A DNA stretch of 64,000 nt. Source: Burkholderia sp. Ax-1724 (GTDB taxonomy: Bacteria; Pseudomonadota; Gammaproteobacteria; Burkholderiales; Burkholderiaceae). The notes under the pieces were generated by a model that had not been told where the DNA came from, did not search any database, and worked only from the letters and a program-made list of their open reading frames with translations. Shown one piece after another: positions 52,505 to 62,242 of this stretch. The stretch lies in contig NZ_VWWL01000016.1 of assembly GCF_011752995.1 (NCBI RefSeq), forward strand, positions 123,932 to 187,931, read 5' to 3'. Position 1 is the first letter of the stretch; every line of letters begins with the position of its first letter. A program made the translations under genes and the position numbers.

Positions 52505-53329
52505 ATGGCACCACAGCACCACGACGACGCCCTCGAACAGTTCGCCGCACAGGGCGCCGCGCCGCTGCCGGCAACGGACCAGAGCGGCCACGTCGAGCAC
52601 GACGGCGCGCGCATCTGGTACGCGTCGTACGGCTCGGGTGCACCGGTGATCCTGCTGCACGGCGGACTGGGACATAGCGGCAACTGGGGTTATCAGGTGC
52701 CGGCGCTGCTCGATGCGGGGCATCGCGTCGTCGTGATCGACAGCCGCGGCCACGGCCGCAGCACACGCGATGCACGGCCCTATCGCTACGAACTGATGGC
52801 GTCGGACGTGCTTGCCGTCATGGACACGCTGCAACTCGCCAAGGCCGCGATGATCGGCTGGAGCGACGGCGCGTGCGTATCGCTCGTGCTGGCGGCGCTC
52901 GCGCCCGAGCGCGTCGCAGGCGTGTTCTTCTTTGGCTGCAACATGGACCCGGCCGGGACGAAGCCATTCGTGCCGACGGAGGTGATCGACCGCTGCTTCG
53001 GCCGCCATGCGAAGGACTACGCCAGCCTCTCGGCGACGCCGAACGACTTCGATGCATTCGTCGCCGCGGTCAGCGAGATGATGCGCACGCAGCCGAACTA
53101 TTCGGCGGCCGATCTTGCACGCATCCGCGTGCCGATCGAGATCGTGCAAAGCGAGCACGACGAGTTCATCAAGCCCGAGCACGCCGATTATCTTGCGCGC
53201 AGCATTCCAGGCGCACGGCTGACTGTCCTGCCCGGCGTCAGCCATTTCGCGCCGCTGCAACGGCCGGCGCAGTTCGATCGCGCGCTGCTCGAGTTTTTGC
53301 GGCGCATCGCGGGGTTAAACGCAGGCTGA
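52505..53329 (+). CDS. Alpha/beta hydrolase
   Basis: This 274-residue hydrolase has the oxyanion HGGLG motif in VILLHGGLGHSGNW, the nucleophile elbow GWSDG (serine), an acid in VQSEHDEFI and the late histidine in PGVSHFAPL. GWSDG-type members include 3-oxoadipate enol-lactonase-like and prolyl-peptidase-like esterases. AGGCC-rich sequence with GGAGG precedes the ATG. The neighbours (gudD regulator upstream) give no firm substrate. Confidence 0.82.
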   Translation: MAPQHHDDALEQFAAQGAAPLPATDQSGHVEHDGARIWYASYGSGAPVILLHGGLGHSGNWGYQVPALLDAGHRVVVIDSRGHGRSTRDARPYRYELMASDVLAVMDTLQLAKAAMIGWSDGACVSLVLAALAPERVAGVFFFGCNMDPAGTKPFVPTEVIDRCFGRHAKDYASLSATPNDFDAFVAAVSEMMRTQPNYSAADLARIRVPIEIVQSEHDEFIKPEHADYLARSIPGARLTVLPGVSHFAPLQRPAQFDRALLEFLRRIAGLNAG

Positions 53330-53780
53330 AGCGCCGGCCGGCGCATGGCTAACCGATGGCGTGAAGCCGGCAGGAATCCATGACAAAGCGAGGCCGAAAC
53401 CCACCCTGGCTCGGCTCAAAGCCGCACACCGTCATTTCAGGCCTAACACAGCCCCCTATTTTTCGCGATACGAAACGATGCCGCGCTTCGTAAAAAATCA
53501 TGGTGCGTGGCACAAATCAGCCATTTCGCAATGCCGCCCGACGTTGCACATCGCAAAATTAAGCTCGCAAATTGTTGTTTTTAAAACATAATTTTTATTA
53601 GAAAGAACCGTTTGACGCCTGCTTGCCCAACTAGCCGCTGACGTAGACTCTTTTACAAGAGCACGCGCTTCACGCAGTCGGATTCGGGAAGGCCTAACAG
53701 AGCGGTCCGCCCCAATCCCACAGATTGCGAAGAAGCCGTCACGAACCACGGTTTTTTTATTGGCAACTGGGAGACAAAAA
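53330..53780. other. Intergenic stretch, AT-rich in its middle
   Basis: No gene is seen in these 451 bp. The part at about 53550-53610 is notably AT-rich for this genome and could contain the promoter of the small downstream gene; no clear consensus was assigned. Confidence 0.4.
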
Positions 53781-54008
53781 ATGAAAGGCTTTCGCTTTGG
53801 TTCGACGTTGGGAGCGTTCTACATTCTGCCGGGTCAGGACGGTTGGGAGGCCACCTACGGCAACGAAACGCTCGGTGAATTTTCAAGCCCGCAACAGGCC
53901 GCCGACGATCTCGCGCGCGGCCTGAACTGCGAGCATCTGTCTGAACTCGACACGTCGCAGCTCGAGTTTCCGGAGCATCTCGCCGATTGGGAAATCGTTC
54001 ACGTGTAA
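53781..54008 (+). CDS. Small hypothetical protein, 75 residues
   Basis: The ATG at 53781 follows GGGAG by seven bases, and a strong hairpin terminator follows the stop, so this is probably a real monocistronic gene. The protein is acidic and soluble (GFRFGSTLGAFYILPGQDGW at the start, EHLADWEIVHV at the end) and has no signal peptide. No family is recognised; the pattern resembles small Burkholderia proteins of unknown function. Confidence 0.7.
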   Translation: MKGFRFGSTLGAFYILPGQDGWEATYGNETLGEFSSPQQAADDLARGLNCEHLSELDTSQLEFPEHLADWEIVHV

Positions 54009-54056
54009 GGACCAGGAAAGGGTATGACCGACGGTGACGTAGCAGTGCACGCAGAA

Positions 54057-54088
54057 ACGACAATGGCGCTCGAAAGCGCCATTGTCGT
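54057..54088 (+). terminator. Hairpin terminator after the small hypothetical gene
   Basis: ACGACAATGGCGCT and AGCGCCATTGTCGT pair perfectly over 14 bases with loop CGAA, followed by ATTT. It lies 48 bp after the stop of the 75-residue gene and about 100 bp from the convergent icd stop, so it may serve both strands. Confidence 0.75.
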
Positions 54089-54185
54089 ATTTGCCACCGT
54101 TCTGGCGGCCGGGCTGCGTGCTTACCGCATGGCTTTCGAAGCCATCGTCATGCTCACCGCCTCAGTCGCGCACGCGGCTTCGGCC

Positions 54186-56414
54186 TCAGGCGATCGCATC
54201 GACGATCGCGTTCAGCGTCGCGCTCGGGCGCATTGCCTGGCTCGTCAAACCGACATTCGGACGGTAGTAGCCGCCGATGTCCACCGGCTTGCCCTGTGCC
54301 GCGCCGAGTTCGGCGACGATCTTCGCCTCGCTGTCGGCCATCGCCTTCGCGACGCCCGCGAACTGCGCCTGCAGCGCCGCGTCCTCGGTTTGCGCGGCCA
54401 GTGCTTCGGCCCAGTACATCGCGAGGTAGAAGTGGCTGCCGCGATTGTCGATGCCGCCGACCTTGCGGGCCGGCGACTTGTCGTTGTCGAGGAACTTGCC
54501 GGTGGCTTGATCCAGCGTCTTCGCGAGAACCTGCGCCTTCGGGTTGTGGTACGTCGTGCCCAGATGTTCGAGCGACGCCGCCAGCGCGAGGAATTCACCG
54601 AGCGAGTCCCAACGCAGGAAGCCTTCTTCGACCAGCTGCTGCACGTGCTTCGGCGCCGAACCGCCCGCGCCGGTTTCGAACATGCCGCCACCGGCCATCA
54701 GCGGAACGATGGAGAGCATCTTCGCGCTGGTGCCCAGTTCCATGATCGGGAACAGGTCGGTCAGGTAGTCGCGCAGCACGTTGCCGGTGACCGAGATCGT
54801 GTCCTTGCCGGCGCGGATGCGCTCGACCGAGAACTTCGCCGCTTCGACCGGCGTCATCACGCGGATGTCGAGACCGTTGGTGTCGTGGTCCTTCAGGTAC
54901 TGCTCGACCTTCTGGATGATCTGCGCATCGTGCGCGCGCGCCGCGTCGAGCCAGAACACGGCCGGCGTGCCGGTCGCGCGGGCGCGGTTCACCGCGAGCT
55001 TGACCCAGTCGCGGATCGGCGCGTCCTTGGTCTGGCACATGCGGAAGATGTCACCCTGCTCGACCGGCTGCTCCAGCAGCACCGCGCCGGCTGCGTCGGT
55101 CACGCGGACCACGCCGTTCGCCGGAATCTGGAACGTCTTGTCGTGTGAGCCGTATTCCTCGGCCGCTTGCGCCATCAGGCCGACGTTCGGCACCGTGCCC
55201 ATCGTGACCGGATCGAACGCGCCGTGCTTCTTGCAGTCCTCGATCACCGCCTGGTAGACGCCCGCGTAGCAGCGGTCCGGAATCACGGCCTTCGCGTCGT
55301 GCAGCGCGCCGTCGGCGCCCCACATCTTGCCCGACTCGCGGATCATCGCCGGCATCGACGCGTCGACGATCACGTCGCTCGGCACGTGCAGGCTCGTGAT
55401 GCCCTTGTCCGAGTTGACCATCGCGAGCGGCGGACGCTGTTCGTACTGCGCCTTGATATCGGCTTCGATCGCCGCGGCCGTTTCGGCCGGCAGATCCTTC
55501 AGGCGCGCGTACAGATCGCCGATACCGTTGTTGGGGTTGAAGCCGACCTTGGCCAGCGCCTCGGCGTGCTTCGCGAGCACGTCCTTATAGAACACCGACA
55601 CCACCTGACCGAAGATGATCGGGTCCGAGACCTTCATCATCGTGGCCTTCAGGTGCACCGAGAACAGCAGGCCGTTCGCCTTCGCGTCGGCGATTTCCGC
55701 CTCGATGAAGCTGCGCAGCGCGTTCTTGCTCAGCACCGACGCGTCGATTATCTCGCCCGCCTGCACCGGCGTCTTTTCCTTCAGGACCGTCGTCGAGCCG
55801 TCCGCAGCCGCGAGTTCGATCTTGACGTTGCCGGCTGCCGCCACGAGCACCGACTTTTCGCTACCGTAGAAATCGCCGCTGCTCATGTGCGCGACGTGCG
55901 ACTTCGACTCCGCGCTCCAGGCGCCCATCTTGTGCGGATGCTTGCGCGCGTAGTTCTTCACCGACAGCGGCGCGCGGCGGTCCGAATTGCCTTCGCGCAG
56001 CACCGGGTTCACCGCGCTGCCCTTGATCTTGTCGTAGCGAGCCTTGACGTCCTTCTCGGCGTCGGTCGTCGCGACGTCCGGATACGACGGCAGCTTGTAG
56101 CCCTGGTCGCGCAGCTCGGCGATCGCGGCCTTCAGCTGCGGCACCGAGGCGCTGATGTTCGGCAGCTTGATGATGTTCGCTTCCGGGCGCGTGGTGAGTC
56201 CGCCGAGCTCCGCCAGATCGTCGGAAGCCTTCTGTTCCGCGCTCAGGTAGTCGGGAAATGCGGCGATGATCCGGCCGGCGAGCGAGATGTCGCGCGTTTC
56301 GACGAGCACGTCGGACGAGCGCGTAAACGCCTTGACGATCGGCAGCAGCGAGTACGTTGCCAGAGCGGGCGCTTCGTCGGTCAGGGTGTAGATGATCTTC
56401 GGCGGTGTGGACAT
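54186..56414 (-). CDS. icd: Isocitrate dehydrogenase (NADP), monomeric type
   Basis: The 742-residue enzyme oxidises isocitrate to 2-oxoglutarate with NADP. It is the monomeric IDH family (about 740 residues), not the 416-residue dimeric type. Family sequences include YTLTDEAPALATYSLLP at the start, LPNISASVPQLKAAI, REGNSDRRAPLSVKNYA, the substrate and metal region around VDASMPAMIRESGKMW and DRCYAGVYQAVIEDCK, and the NADP site around KPVDIGGYYRPN. The frame is open to 56510; the ATG at 56414 gives the exact family length. Confidence 0.96.
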   Translation of the reverse strand: MSTPPKIIYTLTDEAPALATYSLLPIVKAFTRSSDVLVETRDISLAGRIIAAFPDYLSAEQKASDDLAELGGLTTRPEANIIKLPNISASVPQLKAAIAELRDQGYKLPSYPDVATTDAEKDVKARYDKIKGSAVNPVLREGNSDRRAPLSVKNYARKHPHKMGAWSAESKSHVAHMSSGDFYGSEKSVLVAAAGNVKIELAAADGSTTVLKEKTPVQAGEIIDASVLSKNALRSFIEAEIADAKANGLLFSVHLKATMMKVSDPIIFGQVVSVFYKDVLAKHAEALAKVGFNPNNGIGDLYARLKDLPAETAAAIEADIKAQYEQRPPLAMVNSDKGITSLHVPSDVIVDASMPAMIRESGKMWGADGALHDAKAVIPDRCYAGVYQAVIEDCKKHGAFDPVTMGTVPNVGLMAQAAEEYGSHDKTFQIPANGVVRVTDAAGAVLLEQPVEQGDIFRMCQTKDAPIRDWVKLAVNRARATGTPAVFWLDAARAHDAQIIQKVEQYLKDHDTNGLDIRVMTPVEAAKFSVERIRAGKDTISVTGNVLRDYLTDLFPIMELGTSAKMLSIVPLMAGGGMFETGAGGSAPKHVQQLVEEGFLRWDSLGEFLALAASLEHLGTTYHNPKAQVLAKTLDQATGKFLDNDKSPARKVGGIDNRGSHFYLAMYWAEALAAQTEDAALQAQFAGVAKAMADSEAKIVAELGAAQGKPVDIGGYYRPNVGLTSQAMRPSATLNAIVDAIA

Positions 56415-56888
56415 GATCGATGCTTTGCTAGGAAGTGATAGACAGAGCGTTGGCGGTGCGGAGCCAGCGCAATCGCGGCGGCGGCTACGGCGCAATGCGA
56501 CACGACGCAACCCGCGGCCCTCAGTTTGCGGCCAGACCGTGAGTATATGCGTGTTTTCCTCTATCCGGGGCGCGACAAACAGACGGCCGCACCTCGCCCA
56601 AAGGGGTCAAGCCCCGCCAGATAAGGCTTTGCGGCCGATTATCCAGGTCTTTAAACAGATATCTTATAGATGACTTGAAGTTCGGGTTGACCCTCTGTTT
56701 ATTTGTAAATGCGAATCATATGCATTATGATTTATGAAAATTTCGAACCTGGATCGCTCGTTTCAACCGTTTAGCCAACCTTAACGACTCAAGCGCTTCA
56801 TCACTTCTCGCAACCACCCGGCCGACTGGAATTCCGCCGCGCAGCATAGGCGCATGGCGGCGCCACGCTACGCCTACCTAAAACAAAC
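56415..56888. promoter_or_regulatory. Divergent intergenic region between icd and a TonB receptor gene, with Fur-like repeat
   Basis: No gene is seen in these 474 bp. AATCATA-TGCAT-TATGATT (56714-56732) is a perfect seven-base inverted repeat within an AT-rich island, 157 bp before the receptor start, and resembles a Fur box. Confidence 0.6.
56714..56732. promoter_or_regulatory. Fur-box-like inverted repeat upstream of the second TonB receptor
   Basis: AATCATA and TATGATT flank TGCAT, giving a 19-bp symmetric site like a Fur box. The next plus-strand gene encodes a siderophore-type TonB receptor, which would fit iron repression. Confidence 0.6.
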
Positions 56889-59093
56889 ATGCAGAAATCC
56901 ATCGAATCCGCCCAGCTTGCCGTTATCCGCCGCCCCGCTTCCGCGCACGGCTTGCGCCGTACCCCGTCGCGCCTCAGTGCGGGGCTGCTCGTAAGCGCGG
57001 GGCTGTCGCTTTCCACGCTGTCGTCAGCGGGTTGGGCGCAGCAGGCTGCGGCGAGCGATGCCGAGGCGACGACACTGCCGGCCGTGAGCGTATCGGCGTC
57101 GAAGGATGCGGCCGTCGCGCAGGCCGACACCGTCAGCGCGGGCGCACTCGGCTCGCGCAAGCAGGTCGACACGCCTTTCTCGACGCGTATCGCCACGAGC
57201 GACGACGCCCAGGACCTGTTCGCGACGACGGCCAACGATCTGTTCAGATACGACCCGGCCGTCACCATCAGCAGCGAGAACTCGATCAGCGAAAACTCGA
57301 CGTTCAACGTGCGCGGCATGCCGATCGATACGCTCAACAGCATCAAGGTGGACGGTCAGACCTTCCCGTCCTGGGACACCGACCTCTCGCTCGAACCGTT
57401 CGAGCAGGTGGAACTGCTCAAGGGCCTGTCCGGCTTCATGTACGGCTTCGGCTCGCCGGGCGGCATCGTCAACTACGTGCTCAAGCGCCCGACCGACGAC
57501 CCGTACCGCAGCTTCACGCTCGGCTATCGATCGGCGGGCGTATTCAGCCAGGCCGTCGACGTGGGCGGGCGCTTCGGCAACGACCAGCGCTTCGGCTATC
57601 GCCTGAATCTCGCCAACGAATACGGCACCACCGCCGAGCAGGACGGCCACGTGAGCCGCCAGGTGGCGTCGCTCGCCTTCGACTTCCGCATCACGCCGGA
57701 CCTCGTCTTCAGCGCCGACGCGCTCTATCAGAAGCGCAAGACCGAGGGCACGATCTTCGGCCTGATGTTCGGCGGCGGCCTCGGCATTCCCGACGCGAGC
57801 ACGATCGGCGGCGCGCTCGCGCAGCCGCAGAACTACTATCAGACCGAGATGGCGTCGTTCGGCGCGGGCCTCGACTATCGTCTGTCGGAGAACTGGCGCG
57901 CGAGCGTGAAGTACCGCTTCGCGAAGGAAAACCGCACGAATTCGGACAGCCTGCTCTATGTGACCGACGCCGCCGGCAACTACGCGAATACGCTCTACGC
58001 GGCAATGACGCGCTACTTCTATCAGAACGTCGATGCGATGGTGCAGGGCAAGTTCGACACCGGCGGCATCCATCACGAAATCGTGCTCGGCACCGGCTAC
58101 CAGACGCAGACGAGCGAGTACAGCAACAGCGAAGGCTGGAACGAGGGCTACTTCCTCGGCAACGGCAACCTGTACGCCACGACGCTGCTGAGCAACGACG
58201 AAGTGAGCATCGGCGAGGAACTGTACCGCCAGCAGCGCACCACGCAGACCGCCGTCTACGCGAGCGACACCGTGCAGTTCACGCCGCGCCTCTCCGCGCT
58301 GCTCGGCGTGCGCTACACGCAGTACCGGCAGAACGTGTACGAGCCGGGCGGCGCGGTCACGTCGCAATACAGCGCGAACCCGGTCACGCCGACCTTCGCG
58401 CTGATGTTCAAGACCGATCCGTACTCGACGCTGTACGCGAGCTATGTGGAATCGCTCGAACAGGGCGGCGCGGCGTCGAACACGAACCTGAACTATCCGG
58501 CAACGTTCGGCCCGCTGCGCAGCAAGCAGTACGAAGTCGGCTTCAAGTCCGATCACAGCCGCTGGGGCGCGAACCTCGCGTTGTTCCGCGTGGATCAGGG
58601 CTACAACTACACGAACACCGCGAACGTCTTCGTGCAGGACGGCACGAAGCGCTACACCGGCATCGACGCAAGCGGCTGGCTCGCGCTGACGAGCGAATGG
58701 CGCGTGATGGGCGGCGTGATGTGGCTCGACGCGAAGGCCGTCGATATCGACGATCCGGGCATCGAGGGCAAGCGTATTTATGGCGCGCCGCGCTTTACCG
58801 CGACGGGGCGCATCGAATACAACCCGGCATATCTGCGGCCGCTCACGCTCGCATTCGGCGGCCGCTACGTCGGCAACCAGGCGGTCGACGCGGCCAACAC
58901 GCAGTTCGTGCCGGCCTACGCAACGTTCGATCTGAGCGGCCGCTACGAAACGAAGATCGCCGGCCAGGACGTTACGTTTCGCGCCGGCGTGAACAACCTG
59001 TTCAACCGCCGTTACTGGACGACCGCGTGGGGCTACTACGTGTCGCCGTCGCCGCAGCGGACGGCGGTCGCGAGCGCGACCTTGCAGTTCTGA
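56889..59093 (+). CDS. TonB-dependent siderophore receptor (no STN domain)
   Basis: The 734-residue outer-membrane receptor has a long signal peptide ending near GWAQQAAA, a TonB box region (TLPAVSVSAS), a plug domain with RGMPIDTLNSIKVDGQ and VELLKGLSGFMYGFGSPGG, and a beta-barrel ending in SATLQF. It belongs to the FhuA/FpvA-like siderophore receptor class but lacks the N-terminal signalling domain, so it should be controlled by Fur, not by a FecI system. No siderophore genes are adjacent, so it may take up a xenosiderophore. Confidence 0.9.
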   Translation: MQKSIESAQLAVIRRPASAHGLRRTPSRLSAGLLVSAGLSLSTLSSAGWAQQAAASDAEATTLPAVSVSASKDAAVAQADTVSAGALGSRKQVDTPFSTRIATSDDAQDLFATTANDLFRYDPAVTISSENSISENSTFNVRGMPIDTLNSIKVDGQTFPSWDTDLSLEPFEQVELLKGLSGFMYGFGSPGGIVNYVLKRPTDDPYRSFTLGYRSAGVFSQAVDVGGRFGNDQRFGYRLNLANEYGTTAEQDGHVSRQVASLAFDFRITPDLVFSADALYQKRKTEGTIFGLMFGGGLGIPDASTIGGALAQPQNYYQTEMASFGAGLDYRLSENWRASVKYRFAKENRTNSDSLLYVTDAAGNYANTLYAAMTRYFYQNVDAMVQGKFDTGGIHHEIVLGTGYQTQTSEYSNSEGWNEGYFLGNGNLYATTLLSNDEVSIGEELYRQQRTTQTAVYASDTVQFTPRLSALLGVRYTQYRQNVYEPGGAVTSQYSANPVTPTFALMFKTDPYSTLYASYVESLEQGGAASNTNLNYPATFGPLRSKQYEVGFKSDHSRWGANLALFRVDQGYNYTNTANVFVQDGTKRYTGIDASGWLALTSEWRVMGGVMWLDAKAVDIDDPGIEGKRIYGAPRFTATGRIEYNPAYLRPLTLAFGGRYVGNQAVDAANTQFVPAYATFDLSGRYETKIAGQDVTFRAGVNNLFNRRYWTTAWGYYVSPSPQRTAVASATLQF

Positions 59094-60395
59094 TCAGGCC
59101 CGCGCTTGCTGTGGCGCGGCTTCCGGCGTTTCGCTCGTCGCGGGACGGCGCACGAGCGTCCACAGCAGCGTCGCGCCGATCAGATCGCCGAAACCGAGCG
59201 CGACGAAAAACGGCGTGTAGCCGACGCGGGTCACGAACCAGCCCATCGTCATCGTGAACGCGAAGTTGCCCAAGCCCGCGACGAGCGCGGCCATGCCGGT
59301 CACGGTGCCGACCTCGCGGCGCGGAAACAGGTCGGCCGACATCGAGATCACGGTGATCGACAGCGTCTGATGCGCGAAGCCGCCGAGGCACAGCAGGAAC
59401 ACCGCCACCGCCGGGCTATGGACGAAGCCGACGCCGGCCATGCCGATCATCAGGAACGCAGCCATCGTGAACGCGATGCGCTTGCCGTTGACGATCGGCA
59501 CGTCGAAGCGGCGCTTGAGCCACGCCGAGAACGGACCGCCGACCATGCAGCCGAGGTCGGCCGCGACGAACGGCAGCCACGCGGTGAGCGCGATCGCCTT
59601 CAGATCGAAGCCGCGCGCCTGATAGAGGTACAGCGGCATCCAGTAGACCAGCGTGCCCCACACCGGATCGGCGCAGAAACGCGGCAGCGCGATGCCCCAG
59701 AAATTACGCTGCCTGAGAATCTCGAAGACCTTCGGGCCTGAGCCGTTCGCGGCGCGCAAGCTCGACTCCTGGGTCGCGCCGATATACGCCGCCTCTTCCT
59801 TCGACAACGCCGGATGACGGTCCGGATGCCGGTAAAGCAGCAGCCACAGCACGGCCCACGCGAGCCCGAGTCCGCCGACGATCAGGAATGCGACATTCCA
59901 GCTGTAGTGCAGGATCGACCACGCGATCAGCGGCGGCGCGAGGATCGCGCCCGTCGACGTGCCGAGGTTGAACACGCCCGCGGCCGTGCCGCGCTCGTGC
60001 GACGGAAACCAGTACGCCGCCGCGCGCATGCCGCCCGGAATGAACGCGGCTTCGACGAGCCCGAGCATGCCGCGCAGCACGAAGAGCCCGACCCAGCCCG
60101 CCGCGAAACCGTGCGCCATGCAGATCAGCGACCACGCGACGCCGCACAGCAGAAAGCCCATGCGCAAGCCGACGCGGTCCATCAGATAACCGGTCAGCGG
60201 CGCGCCGATCGGATACATGACGAGAAATGCCCCGGTAATCCAGCCATATTCGTGCGTGGAAATGTTCAGGTGTTGCAGCACCGTCGGCGCGGCCACGCTC
60301 AGCGAACTGCGCGCGAGATAGTTGGTGATCGTGCCGAGCGTGAGCAGCCCGATCATCCACCAGCGCAGGCCTTTCACCTTGATAGACTTGGTCAT
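59094..60395 (-). CDS. MFS hexuronate/sugar-acid transporter (ExuT/GudP-like, ACS family)
   Basis: This 433-residue twelve-helix inner-membrane symporter belongs to the anion:cation symporter branch: LARSSLSVAAPTVLQHLNIS in the first helices, motif A-like GYLMDRVGLRMGFLL, RGMLGLVEAAFIPGGMRAAAYWFPSHERG and the late DLFPRREVGTVTGMAALV. The ATG at 60395 follows GAGG; the frame is open to 60683. It is divergent from a sugar-acid dehydratase gene and shares a LacI-type operator region with it, so uptake of a hexuronate or aldarate is likely. Confidence 0.85.
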   Translation of the reverse strand: MTKSIKVKGLRWWMIGLLTLGTITNYLARSSLSVAAPTVLQHLNISTHEYGWITGAFLVMYPIGAPLTGYLMDRVGLRMGFLLCGVAWSLICMAHGFAAGWVGLFVLRGMLGLVEAAFIPGGMRAAAYWFPSHERGTAAGVFNLGTSTGAILAPPLIAWSILHYSWNVAFLIVGGLGLAWAVLWLLLYRHPDRHPALSKEEAAYIGATQESSLRAANGSGPKVFEILRQRNFWGIALPRFCADPVWGTLVYWMPLYLYQARGFDLKAIALTAWLPFVAADLGCMVGGPFSAWLKRRFDVPIVNGKRIAFTMAAFLMIGMAGVGFVHSPAVAVFLLCLGGFAHQTLSITVISMSADLFPRREVGTVTGMAALVAGLGNFAFTMTMGWFVTRVGYTPFFVALGFGDLIGATLLWTLVRRPATSETPEAAPQQARA

Positions 60396-60593
60396 GCCGT
60401 TACCTCGTGTCTCCGTGCGTCGCGCGGTTGCAGGCGAACCGCGCGCTTCGTTGGTCGCGGGGCGTGTGCCGCGCGACGCGGCGGCAAGCCGGCGGGCGCG
60501 AACGCAATCGACACCGCGACGATTCTCCGGTCGAAACCGGGTGGAATCCGCATAGTCTTTGTCGGCTGGATTGTCGCACGAAGGCGCGGAATG

Positions 60594-60609
60594 AAGAAAA
60601 CGTTTTCTT
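60594..60609. promoter_or_regulatory. LacI-type operator between the transporter and dehydratase genes
   Basis: AAGAAAACGTTTTCTT is a perfect 16-bp palindrome with the central CG typical of LacI/GalR sites. Related sites occur at 60784-60795 and 62223-62234, the latter directly before the lacI-family gene. Confidence 0.75.
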
Positions 60610-60783
60610 TTTTCTTCGGGCCACCGTAGTGGTAAATCGAGTGCTTTCAGGCGTTTTCCTTGCCCTAGCAAAATCCGTGGCACGCGTCATGAATGCTCGA
60701 TTTCTGTATAGGCGGCGACATCAAAATTCTCGAATTGCGATGTCGAAGCGCATTTACTCGACCGCCACCGCTCGCTAGAATTG

Positions 60784-60795
60784 GAAATCGTTATC
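60784..60795. promoter_or_regulatory. Second LacI-type operator before the dehydratase
   Basis: GAAATCGTTATC shares the CG centre and outer bases with the 60594 and 62223 sites but is an imperfect palindrome. It lies 58 bp before the dehydratase start. Confidence 0.45.
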
Positions 60796-60853
60796 TTTCT
60801 CCCGCGCCAGGCGCAAGCGACTGCGCCGTTCATCGATAAAGCAAACCGCCCCC

Positions 60854-62125
60854 ATGAAGATCGCCTCCGTCCGCGTCACGCCCATTGCCATCAGCGACCC
60901 GCCGCTTCTCAACGCGAGCGGCGTGCATGAATCGTTCGCGCTGCGCTCGATCATCGAGATCGAAGCCGACAACGGTCTGATCGGCCTCGGCGAAACGTAT
61001 GGCGACAAGCCCGTGCTCGACGGCCTGCTGCAAGTGAAGGACCGCCTGCCCGGACTGAGCCCGTTCGATCTGAACGGCGCGGCGCGCGAAGTGCGCGCGG
61101 CCTTGTCGGCGGGCGCGCCGCCAGCGAGCGCGGTCGAGATCGATCTCGCGCCCGGCTCGCAGTTGGACAAGGCGGAGCAGAAGGTCTTCGGCGCCTTCGA
61201 AGTCGCGCTGCTCGATCTGCAGGCGCGCTCGCTCGGCGTGCCGCTGCACGAGCTGCTCGGCGGCGCGGTGCGGCGCCGGGTGCCGTTCTCGGCCTATCTG
61301 TTCTTCAAGTACGCGAGCGACGTCGATGCCTCGTACCGCCCCGATAGCTGGGGCGAGGCGCTCACGCCCGGGCAGATCGTCGGGCAGGCGCGCACGATGA
61401 TCGAGCGCTATGGTTTCGGCAGCATCAAGCTCAAGGCCGGCGCGCTCGACCCCGACATCGAGGTGGCGAGCCTGAAGGCGCTCAAGCGCGCGTTTCCCGA
61501 TCATCCGTTGCGGATCGATCCGAATGCGAACTGGTCGCTCGATACGTCGATCAGGATCGCCAAACAACTGGAAGGCGATCTCGAGTACTACGAGGACCCG
61601 ACGCCCGGACTCGAAGGCATGGCGCAGCTGCATCGCGCAACGGGCCTGCCGCTCGCGACCAACATGGTCGTCACGAGCATGGACGAATTCCGCCGCAACG
61701 TCGCGCTCGGCGGCGTGCAGATCGTGCTGTCGGATCATCACTACTGGGGCGGCCTGCGCGCCACGCAAACGCTCGCGACGATGTGCGCGACGTTCGGCCT
61801 CGGCCTGTCGATGCATTCGAATTCGCATCTCGGCATCAGCCTGATGGCGATGTCGCATCTCGCGGCGGCGGTGCCGAATCTCACCTATGCGTGCGATACG
61901 CACTATCCGTGGCAGGAAGACGAAGTGCTCAAGGGCGGCAAGATCGCGATCGAAGGCGGCTGCGTGAGCGTCACCGACGCGCCGGGCCTCGGCGTCGAAC
62001 TCGATCGGGACGCGTTGGGCGCGCTGCACGAGCGCTATCTGCAATGCGGCATGACGCAGCGCAACGACGCCGCGCAAATGCGCAAGCTGCACCCCGAGTG
62101 GATCGCGAAGAAGCCGCGCTATTGA
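60854..62125 (+). CDS. Enolase-superfamily sugar-acid dehydratase (glucarate-dehydratase-like)
   Basis: The 423-residue enzyme is a second dehydratase of the mandelate-racemase/GudD group: the lysines in FGSIKLKAG, metal ligands in LRIDPNANW, YYEDPTPG and ATNMVVTS, and the base histidine in LSMHSNSHLGISL are all present. The divergent ExuT-like transporter, the downstream LacI regulator and matching operators suggest an aldarate or aldonate substrate other than, or in addition to, that of gudD at 49734. Length and N-terminus (KIASVRVTPIAISDPPLLNASG) differ from gudD, so it is not a recent duplicate. Confidence 0.85.
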   Translation: MKIASVRVTPIAISDPPLLNASGVHESFALRSIIEIEADNGLIGLGETYGDKPVLDGLLQVKDRLPGLSPFDLNGAAREVRAALSAGAPPASAVEIDLAPGSQLDKAEQKVFGAFEVALLDLQARSLGVPLHELLGGAVRRRVPFSAYLFFKYASDVDASYRPDSWGEALTPGQIVGQARTMIERYGFGSIKLKAGALDPDIEVASLKALKRAFPDHPLRIDPNANWSLDTSIRIAKQLEGDLEYYEDPTPGLEGMAQLHRATGLPLATNMVVTSMDEFRRNVALGGVQIVLSDHHYWGGLRATQTLATMCATFGLGLSMHSNSHLGISLMAMSHLAAAVPNLTYACDTHYPWQEDEVLKGGKIAIEGGCVSVTDAPGLGVELDRDALGALHERYLQCGMTQRNDAAQMRKLHPEWIAKKPRY

Positions 62126-62222
62126 GGCTGTCAGCGCGCTCGCGGCGCGCCATTCGGGCACTGCGCGCGCGGCGTTTGCCTTTACGGTGCGGGGCATTGC
62201 CGTTAGTATTAAGAAGTTACCG

Positions 62223-62234
62223 GAAAACGTTATC
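62223..62234. promoter_or_regulatory. LacI-type operator before the lacI-family gene
   Basis: GAAAACGTTATC differs from the central GAAAACGTTTTC of the 60594 palindrome by one base. It lies nine bases before the ATG of the regulator gene, which suggests autorepression. Confidence 0.65.
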
Positions 62235-62242
62235 CCGAGCCG

